DNA of 64,000 bases, from the NCBI RefSeq assembly GCF_001856685.1, contig NZ_CP017812.1, positions 1,240,001-1,304,000 of the forward strand. The letters are read 5' to 3'. The stretch comes from Boudabousia tangfeifanii. GTDB taxonomy: Bacteria; Actinomycetota; Actinomycetes; Actinomycetales; Actinomycetaceae. Positions within the stretch are counted from its first letter, which is position 1, and the number at the start of each line of letters is the position of its first letter. The notes below the pieces were generated by a model. That model made no database searches and was not told the origin of the DNA. It worked only from the letters and a program-made list of their open reading frames with translations. The position numbers and the translations under genes are program-made. Positions 8,863 through 17,026 of this stretch are shown here, one piece after another.

Positions 8863-9762
8863 ATGGAAAAAAATCTTGCTGAACTTGCCCGCCGAGCCCC
8901 GCTCGGCAACCTGACCCCGGGTCGTATTAGCCCCCGTCGCTCCGTTCCCAAACATATTGCCCGTCCGGAATATATGTTCCATGACGGTCCTGAAGTAGTT
9001 ACTGCCCCTGAGATTAAATCTGAGGAAACGATTGAAAAGATTCGGGCTGCCGGCGAAATTGCGGCAAATGCCATTGTCGAGGTCGGTAAAGCTATCGCTC
9101 CTGGAGTCACCACCGACGAACTCGATCGGATTGCCCACGAATATCTCTGTGACCATGATGCCTATCCCTCGTGTTTGGGCTATATGGGCTTTCCTAAGTC
9201 CATTTGCACCTCGATTAATGAGGTGATTTGCCATGGGATTCCCGATGATCGTCCCCTAGAAGAGGGTGACATTATCAACATTGATATCACTGCTTACCGC
9301 GATGGAGTCCACGGTGATACCTGCCGCATGTTTACTGTCGGTGAGGTAGACGAAGTTTCCAAGCAACTCATTGACGTGACCGAAAAGGCTTTGGCCCGCG
9401 GCATTAAAGCGGTAAAGCCAGGTCGTCAGATAAATGTGATTGGTCGGGTTATCGAATCCTATGCTCGTCGTTTCGATTTCCAGGTGGTACGCGACTACAC
9501 CGGTCACGGTGTCGGAGAAGCCTTCCACTCTGGGTTAATCGTGCCTCACTACGATTGCGCTCCGAATTACGATCAGGTGATCGAAACCGGTATGGTATTC
9601 ACTATCGAACCAATGTTGACGCTCGGTACCGTCGAGTGGGAACAGTGGGAAGATGAATGGACAGTAGTCACTGCTGACCGAGGACGAACCGCCCAGTTTG
9701 AGCATACGATTGTAGTTCGAGACGAGGGCGCAGAAATCCTCACTCTGCCCACCATCGAATAA
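8863..9762 (+). CDS. map: Methionine aminopeptidase, type I
   Basis: 299 residues with an N-terminal extension of about 45 residues before the catalytic pita-bread fold. Metal ligands are visible: the Asp pair in NIDITAYRDGVHGDTC, the His in YTGHGVGEAFHSG, the Glu in VFTIEPML and the last Glu in AQFEHTIVV. It removes the initiator methionine from nascent proteins in the cytosol. The extension is rich in proline and arginine, as in the longer actinobacterial forms that have an SH3-binding-like linker. No ribosome site is seen; a leaderless transcript is likely. It is divergent from pheS. Confidence 0.95.
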   Translation: MEKNLAELARRAPLGNLTPGRISPRRSVPKHIARPEYMFHDGPEVVTAPEIKSEETIEKIRAAGEIAANAIVEVGKAIAPGVTTDELDRIAHEYLCDHDAYPSCLGYMGFPKSICTSINEVICHGIPDDRPLEEGDIINIDITAYRDGVHGDTCRMFTVGEVDEVSKQLIDVTEKALARGIKAVKPGRQINVIGRVIESYARRFDFQVVRDYTGHGVGEAFHSGLIVPHYDCAPNYDQVIETGMVFTIEPMLTLGTVEWEQWEDEWTVVTADRGRTAQFEHTIVVRDEGAEILTLPTIE

Positions 9763-9795
9763 ATGCATCACAGCGAAGTGAAAGGCTAAATCTTA

Positions 9796-10545
9796 ATGGA
9801 AATCGCATTTGGTATTGATATTGGCGGCTCTGGCATTAAAGGAGCTCCCGTCAACCTAGCAACCGGCGAATTCGCCGAGGAACGCTACCGGATCCCCACT
9901 CCCCAGCCCTCTACCCCAGAGGCAGTCACTGAGGTTTGTGCCGAGCTGGTAGATCACTTCCAGCTAGATCCACAAACCCCAGTTGGCATTACTTTCCCGG
10001 CACCCGTGAAAAACGATACCGTTCGCTTTATCGCCAACCTAGACCAGAGTTGGACCGGAGTCAACGTCGCCGAAATCATGGAAGCGCGTCTGGGCCGCAA
10101 GGTAGTAGCAGTTAACGACGCTGATGCCGCCGGTTTTGCCGAGGCCGCCCTCGGTGCTGCCAAAGACGTGCCCGGCTTGGTTCTTGTTACCACTCTTGGT
10201 ACCGGCATTGGTTCTGCTCTGATTTACAATGGTCAGCTCATTCCTGGTAGCGAGCTAGGACATTTAAAGATTCGGGGAAAGTCGGCGGAAAAACGGGCTG
10301 CAGCCTCGGTGCGAGAAAAGAAAAAGCTCACTTGGCCCGAGTGGATTGAACGGCTGCAGGAATACTACTCGTACCTTGACATGCTCTTCACCCCAGACCT
10401 GATGGTCGTGGGCGGTGGCGTCTCTAAGAAGCACGAAAAATTCCTGCCCAAGCTTGAGCTCAACTGCCCGATTGTGCCGGCCAAGTTGCTTAATACTGCA
10501 GGTATTGTCGGAGCGGCTGCCCTTGCCGCCCAGGCAAACAACTGA
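9796..10545 (+). CDS. ppgK: Polyphosphate glucokinase
   Basis: A 249-residue ROK-fold kinase of the PpgK type. The N-terminal phosphate loop is GIDIGGSGIKGAPV, the catalytic Asp is in VNDADAAGFAEA, and the second phosphate motif is TLGTGIGSALI. The zinc-binding cysteine cluster of typical ROK kinases is missing, and the basic stretch KIRGKSAEKRAAASVREKK fits polyphosphate binding. It phosphorylates glucose using polyphosphate or ATP. It follows map after 33 bases and is closed by a hairpin. Confidence 0.9.
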   Translation: MEIAFGIDIGGSGIKGAPVNLATGEFAEERYRIPTPQPSTPEAVTEVCAELVDHFQLDPQTPVGITFPAPVKNDTVRFIANLDQSWTGVNVAEIMEARLGRKVVAVNDADAAGFAEAALGAAKDVPGLVLVTTLGTGIGSALIYNGQLIPGSELGHLKIRGKSAEKRAAASVREKKKLTWPEWIERLQEYYSYLDMLFTPDLMVVGGGVSKKHEKFLPKLELNCPIVPAKLLNTAGIVGAAALAAQANN

Positions 10546-10573
10546 CCGAAAGCATTCGGCAAAATAACATTAT

Positions 10574-10618
10574 TTTGGGGGCCGAGGGCGGAATCAGTAT
10601 CCGTCCTCGGCCCCCAAA
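10574..10618. terminator. Terminator hairpin between ppgK and rnpB
   Basis: Arms TTTGGGGGCCGAGG and CCTCGGCCCCCAAA are perfectly complementary, with an imperfect upper stem. It separates ppgK (+) from rnpB (-). The stem contains an inverted pair of the octamer CGAGGNCG at 10583 and 10602. Confidence 0.85.
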
Positions 10619-10643
10619 GTTTACCCACGTATAGGGAAAGCCT

Positions 10644-11013
10644 AAGTTGAGTGCCTCGATACGCCGGGTTCTGTCCCGCCTAAGCGGTGACGGCCATTTA
10701 TCTAGGACCAATGTTGCCATTGGCCTCAAGCAACCTACCCGTGGACTGGACGAGCAGCCTATGCGTCCACTTATTTGGTCTTGCTCCCGATGAGGTTTAC
10801 CAAGCATTCACAGTCACCTGCGAACCTGGTGGTCTCTTACACCACCTTTTCACCCTTACCAGCAAAGGCTGGCGGTCTGTTTTCTGTGGCACTATCTCGC
10901 GGGTCACCCCGGGTGGCCGTTAGCCACCATCGTGCTCTGTGGAGCCCGGACGTTCCTCGACACCTAAAACTGCTAAAGTTTTGTGGTGGCGCGACCGTCT
11001 AAGACACTCAACT
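10644..11013 (-). ncRNA. rnpB: RNase P RNA, bacterial type A
   Basis: On the minus strand the ends pair as helix P1 (AGTTGAGTG with CACTCAACT). Inside are the conserved blocks of bacterial RNase P RNA: GAGGAACGTCCGGGCTCC near the 5' end, CCACAGAAA, GGGTGAAA, GGTAAAC, and GACAGAACCCGGCGTATCG near the 3' end. Length is about 370 nt. The RNA is the catalytic part of the tRNA 5'-maturation enzyme. The small open frames across this stretch are not genes. Confidence 0.95.
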
Positions 11014-11041
11014 CGCTTACTTTACACCAGAAAGGCCCCAA

Positions 11042-11920
11042 ATGATATTGCTTTTGCCCCCAAGTGAAGGGAAAGACTTTTCTCCTTCAAAAAAGGCGCC
11101 TTTAGACTTGGCTTCGCTCAGTTTTCCGCAACTGAATGAATCCCGCGCCAAGCTCATTGCCTCGCTGCAAGCCTTGGGAGCAGATGAGCAAGCTGCCCAA
11201 ATTCTGAAAGTGGGGCCAGCTAAACAAGCAGAATTAGAGTTTCACCAACAGCTACTTACTGCCGGGGCGAAAGCGGCAACCAGTGTTTATTCCGGCGTAC
11301 TTTACGACGCAGCTAACTGGGCGCAGTGGCAGGTTTCAGCGAAAAACAATCAAGACTTAACGGTTTTAGTTACCTCCGCTTTATGGGGACTCGTTTCCCC
11401 CAACGATCAGATCCTGCCATACCGGTTACCGGGTAATGCCACCCTTCCCGCCCTCGGCAAGGTCTCGACCTATTGGCGGCCCGAGCTTCAGACTGCGCTG
11501 GCCCCCTTAGTGAGTAACCAACTGGTGGTAGATTGCCGTTCTGGGGCCTACCAAGCAATGTGGCCGGCAACAGCTAGCAATGCTAAAAAAGCTAACTGCC
11601 AAATAATTCCCATTCGAGTAGTGAGCGTGCAGAACGGCAAAGAAAAGGTGGTTTCTCACCATGCCAAGCATGCGCGAGGTGAATTGGCAGGTTTGTTGGC
11701 GCAAGCAGCAGGATGGTTATCCTCTGCAACAGCAGTAGCTAAATCCCAACAACTTGAAGGCACCATCAGTGATATTAAGACAGTCGAGCAGCTACTTGGC
11801 TGGGTAAAGAATGCCGCTACTAGCCCAGAGATAAGCTTTAGTGATGCGCGCTTAGAAGATCCCTCACTTGGCTCAGACCAACCAGGGGTGTGTACTTTGA
11901 CGCTTATGATCAAAGATTAG
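11042..11920 (+). CDS. yaaA: YaaA family protein (DUF328, peroxide stress)
   Basis: 292 residues, beginning with the family hallmark LLPPSEGKD. The internal SVYSGVLYDAANW and the late VDCRSGAYQAMWP segment also match YaaA. In E. coli YaaA limits free iron and oxidative DNA damage; the molecular activity (DNA-binding helix-hairpin fold) is not fully defined. It ends eight bases from the convergent MFS gene with no hairpin between them. The residues after ~240 are a poorly conserved tail. Family sure, function in this organism unknown. Confidence 0.88.
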   Translation: MILLLPPSEGKDFSPSKKAPLDLASLSFPQLNESRAKLIASLQALGADEQAAQILKVGPAKQAELEFHQQLLTAGAKAATSVYSGVLYDAANWAQWQVSAKNNQDLTVLVTSALWGLVSPNDQILPYRLPGNATLPALGKVSTYWRPELQTALAPLVSNQLVVDCRSGAYQAMWPATASNAKKANCQIIPIRVVSVQNGKEKVVSHHAKHARGELAGLLAQAAGWLSSATAVAKSQQLEGTISDIKTVEQLLGWVKNAATSPEISFSDARLEDPSLGSDQPGVCTLTLMIKD

Positions 11921-11928
11921 TACTTCTT

Positions 11929-13158
11929 TTAGTCACTAATCACTGGAGTCGGACGTCGGAAAGTTGGGTGCAGCCAAGCCAAAATGGTTGAGGCCAATAG
12001 AGCCACCCCAGCTACAATAAAGGGCGCATACGAGTTCCAACTGTATAAGCTGGTAGCGCTAACTGGACCAATAATCCAGGTAACTGCACCGGCTGCGTTC
12101 AGTACCCCGGCGACCCCACCTAATTCATGTTTTTCCACCTCTAGGGAAGCACCCGCATTGTAACCTGGAGAGACTGTTCCCATCCCTACCCCAACACCAA
12201 AGGCGGAAAGTGCCAAAAGGCTGAATGAAGTAACTGTGCCATAGCCAATTAGGCTGAGTAGAGCGATCACCAGTCCCCAACGCACAAGTTTTCGGGGAGT
12301 AGTTCCAAGTCGGGGCACAATCACAATCTGCATTAGCATTGCCCCACAAGCGCCAGCTAACAATAAACCACCAGTTACCGGCATAGCTTTTTCTGGACTT
12401 AGACCAAGACGATCTTGAGCCACAAAACCAGTGGTAATTTGAACGATCCCATTAGTAAAAAACATGCCGAGGCCGGCAAGAATCCATGGAAGGATCCGAG
12501 GATCTCGCCAAGAGACCTTAACCGGTTTCTCTTTTTTCGGTGGTGGCGGGGTAACTGGCACAAAGAAAAAGCAGGTGACTAGGGCAAAGGCAATTAAGAT
12601 GCCAGTAGCGTGCACCGGACCATAAATATTCCATGCCCCAAGAGCTGATGAGACTAGGGAACCAACCATAATGGAGGCACTGATTGCTCCGGAAAAAGCA
12701 CTCATACCGCGAACTCGAGAAGCCTCATCTGGGGTGAGGGTCGCAATGAGCGCTTGCCCCGTAGGGGGAATAGCTGAAACTGCCGCCCCAAAGAAGGCAC
12801 CACGAGCCAAGACAATTGCGGTAGTCGCACTGGCCGAGCCAATTACGCCCTCGGACCGCAAAACCACTGCTGCTGAAAAAATAATAGCCGCACTCAAAGC
12901 TAAGGTTAGCGCGATTAACAGTACTCGTCGTCTTCCCCAGTCGAGAGATTTAACTCCCCAAAATGACGATAAAGAGGTAACAAATAGTGCAGCTAAGGAG
13001 ACTGCTAAACCAACTGCCCACTCAGCTAGTTGCAGGGAGCGAGCTAGCGGTGCGATTGACACGTTTAGCATGTTCTGGGCGCTATAGGTGAAGAAAACAA
13101 TGAGAAGCAGTGCCCGCAAGGTTGGGTTAGTTAGCAAGAGCGAGCGTTGCTTGTCCAT
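11929..13158 (-). CDS. MFS transporter
   Basis: 409 residues with about 12 hydrophobic helices in two six-helix halves, separated by a cytoplasmic loop rich in lysine and proline (TPPPPKKEKPVK). Motif A is weakly represented after helix 2 by WGVKSLDWGRRRVL. The layout fits a drug or metabolite exporter of the major facilitator superfamily; the substrate cannot be read from the sequence. It is a single gene, with an AAAGAGG-like ribosome site upstream of the ATG. It nearly touches convergent yaaA. Confidence 0.85.
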   Translation of the reverse strand: MDKQRSLLLTNPTLRALLLIVFFTYSAQNMLNVSIAPLARSLQLAEWAVGLAVSLAALFVTSLSSFWGVKSLDWGRRRVLLIALTLALSAAIIFSAAVVLRSEGVIGSASATTAIVLARGAFFGAAVSAIPPTGQALIATLTPDEASRVRGMSAFSGAISASIMVGSLVSSALGAWNIYGPVHATGILIAFALVTCFFFVPVTPPPPKKEKPVKVSWRDPRILPWILAGLGMFFTNGIVQITTGFVAQDRLGLSPEKAMPVTGGLLLAGACGAMLMQIVIVPRLGTTPRKLVRWGLVIALLSLIGYGTVTSFSLLALSAFGVGVGMGTVSPGYNAGASLEVEKHELGGVAGVLNAAGAVTWIIGPVSATSLYSWNSYAPFIVAGVALLASTILAWLHPTFRRPTPVISD

Positions 13159-13290
13159 TTTTACCTCTTTCTTTTAGACTCCTTTCACCATAGCCGCACT
13201 GCAGCCTTTAGTCCAATCTCAACACTTATCTCAGGGCAATTATTAGCTTAGAGGACTATGCTGAAGCGTAGTCTTTTTTTAGGAGAAAAA

Positions 13291-13836
13291 ATGAAAGCTA
13301 AACGTGATTGGGCCGCCCTCGTGGTCGGCATCTTGTACCTTTTAACCGCCTTTTTTATGTTCGTCTCTCCCCTTTGGAGCTTGACTTTCTTCGGCATGTT
13401 CTTTTCCTTCAGCGTGCTTTTCGGCGGGATTTTTGATCTTTGGTTCCAGTTATCCCTGCCCGCATCCCGTCGCTCGGGTTACGGTATTTTGATGGCAGTT
13501 GTCACCATTATCCTGTCATTAATTTTGCTCACTGGTTCTCAGGCTGAACAAGCACTTTTGCTGCCAGTTTTCTTAGCAATTTGGTTCATCTTCTTTGGCT
13601 TGTTAAGGATTGTGGCTGGGATTAAGCTCCATCAACTTTTCCCAGGTCGAGGCCGAGGCTTTTCCTTTACCGGTTTGATGCTGGTGATAATCGGCATTTT
13701 GGTACTTTTGAGCCCACTTTTCTCTGGCACGGTCATGGTCTACATGATTGCAATCAGCTTCGTGGCGGTAGGTATTAGCCGTATCGTTGATTTCTTTACT
13801 TTGAAGGTATACCCCGAGGTTACTTTCTACGTCTAA
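13291..13836 (+). CDS. HdeD/DUF308-like membrane protein
   Basis: 181 residues from an ATG that follows AGGAGAAAAA; an in-frame ATG 33 bases upstream lacks a ribosome site. Six transmembrane helices are spaced evenly in three hairpins, with short charged loops, which is the HdeD/DUF308 layout. HdeD is linked to acid resistance in enterobacteria; no function is established in actinobacteria. Single gene with its own promoter region and a terminator directly after it. Confidence 0.75.
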   Translation: MKAKRDWAALVVGILYLLTAFFMFVSPLWSLTFFGMFFSFSVLFGGIFDLWFQLSLPASRRSGYGILMAVVTIILSLILLTGSQAEQALLLPVFLAIWFIFFGLLRIVAGIKLHQLFPGRGRGFSFTGLMLVIIGILVLLSPLFSGTVMVYMIAISFVAVGISRIVDFFTLKVYPEVTFYV

Positions 13837-13847
13837 ACTTTAACCAA

Positions 13848-13890
13848 ACAAGTTGTGGGGCTAAGGATTATCCTTAGCCCCACAACTTGT
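13848..13890. terminator. Bidirectional terminator hairpin
   Basis: A perfect 20-bp stem (13848-13867 with 13871-13890), arm ACAAGTTGTGGGGCTAAGGA, nominal TTA loop. It lies between the convergent DUF308 gene and the phosphatase gene. Confidence 0.88.
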
Positions 13891-13903
13891 GTTTAAGATT
13901 TTT

Positions 13904-14572
13904 CTAGTCAGCCAAGTTACCTAAACTTGGTGCTAAACCGAATGCGACTAGGTTGACTCGTCCAGAGGGTAAACGATGCAAAATCTGTGTTGATGCTAAA
14001 GGAATCTCAAGCTGCATAACTTGTTCTGGCTGCCACCCAAGAGACTGTCCCAGAATGATCCTAGTGACAATTTCATGGCAAGCTAGCACCACCGTTTTGC
14101 CTTCATGCTGAGCCCAGAGTTCATCAGTGAAATCTGACAATCTGTCGCACATATTGTTGAGTGGTTCGAGCCCGGCCCATAAGTCTTCACCCGAAATCCA
14201 GCGATGGGCCAAACCTGGGTATTCTTCCCAAAGCTGAGCCATGTTGGCACCAAAAGCTTCTCCTACTCCGATTTCTCGAGCACGTTCATCAACTTTCATC
14301 GCAAGCCCCAACTCGGCAGAGAGTAGCTCGCCTAGTTGATGAGCACGACGAACTGGCGAAGAGTAAAGCGCACTTGGTGTGGGAATCCAATCGAAATGTT
14401 GCTTTCCAATCTTTCCCACTAGTGCGGTAGCAGCTTTAACCTGAGCTAAACCATTGGCCGAGAGATCTGGATCGATCGGGTCACTACCTCCACAAAGCTG
14501 GCCATTTTCAGTGTAGGCCGTAGCTCCATGGCGAACTAGGATGAGATAAGTATCCTGTTTGGTCTCAGTCAT
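13904..14572 (-). CDS. Histidine phosphatase family protein (CobC/phosphoglycerate mutase-like)
   Basis: 222 residues. The phospho-acceptor motif is LVRHGATAYTENGQLCGG and the second catalytic histidine is in VLACHEIVTR. It is the third gene of a Nif3 / coiled-coil / phosphatase operon. In mycobacteria the matching position is taken by a fusion of RNase HI with an acid phosphatase (Rv2228c); here the RNase H domain is absent and the protein begins directly with the phosphatase fold. Its start overlaps the upstream gene by eight bases. Substrate unknown. Confidence 0.85.
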   Translation of the reverse strand: MTETKQDTYLILVRHGATAYTENGQLCGGSDPIDPDLSANGLAQVKAATALVGKIGKQHFDWIPTPSALYSSPVRRAHQLGELLSAELGLAMKVDERAREIGVGEAFGANMAQLWEEYPGLAHRWISGEDLWAGLEPLNNMCDRLSDFTDELWAQHEGKTVVLACHEIVTRIILGQSLGWQPEQVMQLEIPLASTQILHRLPSGRVNLVAFGLAPSLGNLAD

Positions 14573-15296
14573 CGACTCTCACCATGATCCATTCGTGATC
14601 TTCACTCACAAGTACCTCATCAGAAGGTGCTTTACGGATCCGATCCCATTCTGCGGGAGTGAACTGGACAGACATCCCATCGATCGAGCGTCCCCGTAAG
14701 GCTACTGCTCCAATACCACCGGTTGATTTCCGAATAGCATCGTATTCGCGGGTAAGTTCTGGTCCAGCAATGACCATGTGAGCCTTTCGCTCATCGATTA
14801 ATGGCTGAGCTTGACTTTGCAGATCAGCAATTTGCGCGTCACGCTTTGCCGTTAGTTCATTAATTTGCTGGCTAAGGTTTTCGCTTTCGGTACGAATGGA
14901 ATCGATTTGCGCTTGCTGTTTCTTCAGTTCGTCATCGCCTTCCCATTGTTTTTCCATCACCAAATCTAGTCGAGCGGTAACGTTATCTAGCTCTTCTTGC
15001 ATATTGGCGAGTTCTTTGGGACTCCCCGCACTAGCATCAAGTCGCTGGTTTAGTACCTCAATGCGAGCTTGCATACGTTCAACATCATTTGCCACTTTGC
15101 TGGCCTCTCGACGGTAATCAGAAAGGTTAGCTTGGAGGCTAGCAATCTCACGAGTTTTTACTTCCCGTGCTTGTTTTAGCTCGCGGAGCTGCTCATGTTC
15201 GGGCAGATGCTGAGCATCGTATGTCAATCGAGCCAATGCAGTATCGCATTTCTGCATTACCAATAAAGCTTGTTGTTGCTTGGCGCTAGCCTTCAT
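14565..15296 (-). CDS. Coiled-coil protein of the C4-type zinc-ribbon family, ribbon cysteines lost
   Basis: 243 residues; residues ~10-180 form a long coiled coil, the rest a small globular end. The family (Rv2229c-like, CT398-like) normally ends in a ribbon with two CxxC pairs. Here the matching places read GRSIDGMSV and VSEDHEWIMV, so all four zinc ligands are missing although the surrounding residues (GIGAVALRG, FTPAEWDRIRKAPSDEVLV) are kept. The only cysteine is at position ~17. The start overlaps the Nif3 stop (ATGA). Function of the family is not established; related proteins may tie nucleotide or RNA enzymes together. Confidence 0.8.
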   Translation of the reverse strand: MKASAKQQQALLVMQKCDTALARLTYDAQHLPEHEQLRELKQAREVKTREIASLQANLSDYRREASKVANDVERMQARIEVLNQRLDASAGSPKELANMQEELDNVTARLDLVMEKQWEGDDELKKQQAQIDSIRTESENLSQQINELTAKRDAQIADLQSQAQPLIDERKAHMVIAGPELTREYDAIRKSTGGIGAVALRGRSIDGMSVQFTPAEWDRIRKAPSDEVLVSEDHEWIMVRVDD

Positions 15297-16144
15297 TTTT
15301 GCTCACTTTCAGTGGTCGGAAGCGAAAGATTCCATGGTTCTGTGACCAGTGTAGAGACTTTTACTTCACAAGTCATTCCACGCGCGGCAAAGGCTGCTAA
15401 TAACGCTGGCTTCGCCAAATTTTGCCAGACAGTTTCGGTTGCCCAGTGCGAAGCATTGATTAAGTAGGGTTTACCACCCGCCAAGTGTTCACTAGCTGGA
15501 TGATGTCTAAGGTCTGCAGTGACATAGACATCAGCACCACATTTACGCGCCGTTTCAAGCAGACTGTCACCAGCACCTGAACAAATCGCAACTGTTTCAA
15601 CCTGATCCTCTAAATCCCCACCAACCAGAATGCCATGAGGAGAAGCAGGAAGCGCTGTTGCTACTTGATGTGCAAACGCTGCTAAGGTCATAGGGGACGA
15701 AAGCTTTCCCACGACTCCCATACCTGGGTGTTGCGGATGATCGACTTTCTCTAGCACATCTACCCTTCGCACTCCCAGTAACTGAGCCAGAGCAGTATTT
15801 ACCCCTTGTTCTGCCGCATCTGCATTAGTGTGAGCATTAAAAAGTGCACAATCATGTTTAATCAGATCGACAACCAATCCCCCTTTGGGATCTGCTGCGG
15901 GCAGAAAACTTGTGGGACGTAGATACAGTGGATGGTGGACTAGTAAAAGATCGGCTTGATTAGCAATAGCTTCATCTACTGTGGCCCGTACGGGTTCGAG
16001 AGCTAATTGAATGCATTTAACTTCTTGGTCTAGATCGCCTACGATCAGACCAACCTTATCCCAGTCTTGTGCCAAGCTTTTGGGGTATAGGTCTTCAAGA
16101 ATCTCTAAAACTTGAGACAACTTTGGAAAATTTTTGTTAGTCAT
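15293..16144 (-). CDS. Nif3-like dinuclear metal centre protein
   Basis: 283 residues, starting at the ATG that encodes MTNKNFPKL. A longer frame would run into tRNA-Val and was discarded. Metal-binding histidines sit in LLLVHHPLYLR near residue 70 and in the late DLRHHPASEHL segment. The family is annotated as GTP cyclohydrolase 1 type 2 homologues, but the true activity is unsettled. First gene of the Nif3 / coiled-coil / phosphatase operon, a grouping conserved across actinobacteria. Confidence 0.88.
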   Translation of the reverse strand: MTNKNFPKLSQVLEILEDLYPKSLAQDWDKVGLIVGDLDQEVKCIQLALEPVRATVDEAIANQADLLLVHHPLYLRPTSFLPAADPKGGLVVDLIKHDCALFNAHTNADAAEQGVNTALAQLLGVRRVDVLEKVDHPQHPGMGVVGKLSSPMTLAAFAHQVATALPASPHGILVGGDLEDQVETVAICSGAGDSLLETARKCGADVYVTADLRHHPASEHLAGGKPYLINASHWATETVWQNLAKPALLAAFAARGMTCEVKVSTLVTEPWNLSLPTTESEQK

Positions 16145-16164
16145 GGTGACTATTTTAGCAAGGG

Positions 16165-16238
16165 TGGGCCCGGCCGGATTCGAACCGACGACCCCTTGGG
16201 TGTAAACCAAGTGCTCTAACCAGCTGAGCTACAGGCCC
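16165..16238 (-). tRNA. tRNA-Val(TAC)
   Basis: A full cloverleaf on the minus strand: acceptor GGGCCTG with CGGGCCC, D-arm AGCTCAGCTGGTTAGAGC, anticodon stem CTTGG/CCAAG with loop TTTACAC (anticodon TAC), and T-arm containing GGTTCGAATCC. The discriminator is A and the CCA end is not encoded. Confidence 0.95.
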
Positions 16239-16362
16239 TTTCTTCTCTGCCGAAGCGAGAAGCACGAGTAGAAATACTACCCGAATATTCGATGAAGTCA
16301 AATCGTATTTCGGTGATCACCCTAACACTTAACCGAGGCAGAGCGCTTCCCAAACACTAAGA

Positions 16363-16773
16363 CTAAGCGCGACCTCGAGAGGTCAACCGTGTACCAGCCC
16401 AACGTTTCCCAAGAGCAGTAGCGGTAGTAGCGTTTAACCCTGCCACTTTTGCGGCTTCATTCACTTCAAATGGTGGAACGTGTTGCTCATCACCGGCCTT
16501 GGGAGTGAGTACCCAAAGAGTACCCGAACCGTCAAGATTGGAAGCTGCATCAACCAAAAGGTCGGTAAGATCTTCTACCTCTCCATCCTCGGCACGCCAC
16601 CAAATGATTGCCCCGTCAACCATATCGGAATAATCTTCATCGACTAGTTCTTCTTTGGTTTCCGCTTCAATCGCAGTTCGAATCGCCTGATCACAATCGT
16701 CATCAAAATAGAACTCTTGCACTACTGCACCCGCACCGAATGCGAAATTGGTGCGAATCTCGTCGCCTGACAC
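16363..16773 (-). CDS. DUF3052 family protein
   Basis: 136 residues from a GTG preceded by AAAGGGGATC. The frame stays open further upstream to a GTG at 16845, but that extension lacks family similarity and a ribosome site. The family pattern is visible: GAGAVVQEFYFDDDCD, VDEDYSDMVDGAIIWWR, then GTLWVLTPKAG. The N-terminal part resembles the DUF3052 core found beside aceE in mycobacteria and relatives, and it is divergent from aceE here. No function has been assigned to the family. Confidence 0.82.
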   Translation of the reverse strand: MSGDEIRTNFAFGAGAVVQEFYFDDDCDQAIRTAIEAETKEELVDEDYSDMVDGAIIWWRAEDGEVEDLTDLLVDAASNLDGSGTLWVLTPKAGDEQHVPPFEVNEAAKVAGLNATTATALGKRWAGTRLTSRGRA

Positions 16774-16960
16774 TGCAGGTGATCCCCTTTCTAATGGGTG
16801 GCTTACGCCTAAATATTTCTCCTCAATAAGTAACCAGATTTTCACGTTTTTCGCAACAACTCACGAAAATTAAGTACCAAATCGTTAACTTTTCACTGAT
16901 TATGGGAAAATTCATAGGCCGCTAGTCCCAAGTGCACCTGTATTTTTCCAATAAATCGTA

Positions 16961-17003
16961 CATAATAGAAGGGTATCTATTCGGTGGCGCCGCTGTTGGC
17001 GCC
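16961..17003 (+). promoter_or_regulatory. aceE upstream region: candidate -10 and leader hairpin
   Basis: CATAAT (16961-16966, extended as TACATAAT) is a plausible -10. A self-complementary GGCGCC pair at 16986-16991 and 16998-17003 can form a small leader hairpin ahead of the AAGAAGGA ribosome site. No -35 is convincing. Confidence 0.35.
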
Positions 17004-17026
17004 AGCAAGCAGTGGAAGAAGGATCC

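Noticed and set aside
9796..10545. Second NanK
   Set aside because: ROK fold but without the zinc cysteines and with the basic stretch of polyphosphate glucokinases.
10687..11002. Open frames on the + strand across 10.7-11.0 kb
   Set aside because: They run antisense through RNase P RNA and have no ribosome site or protein similarity.
16145..16210. N-terminal extension of the Nif3 protein
   Set aside because: It would be translated from the tRNA-Val gene; the ATG at 16144 fits the family start.
17012..17026. Earlier GTG start for aceE
   Set aside because: It overlaps the AAGAAGGA ribosome site that serves the GTG at 17027.
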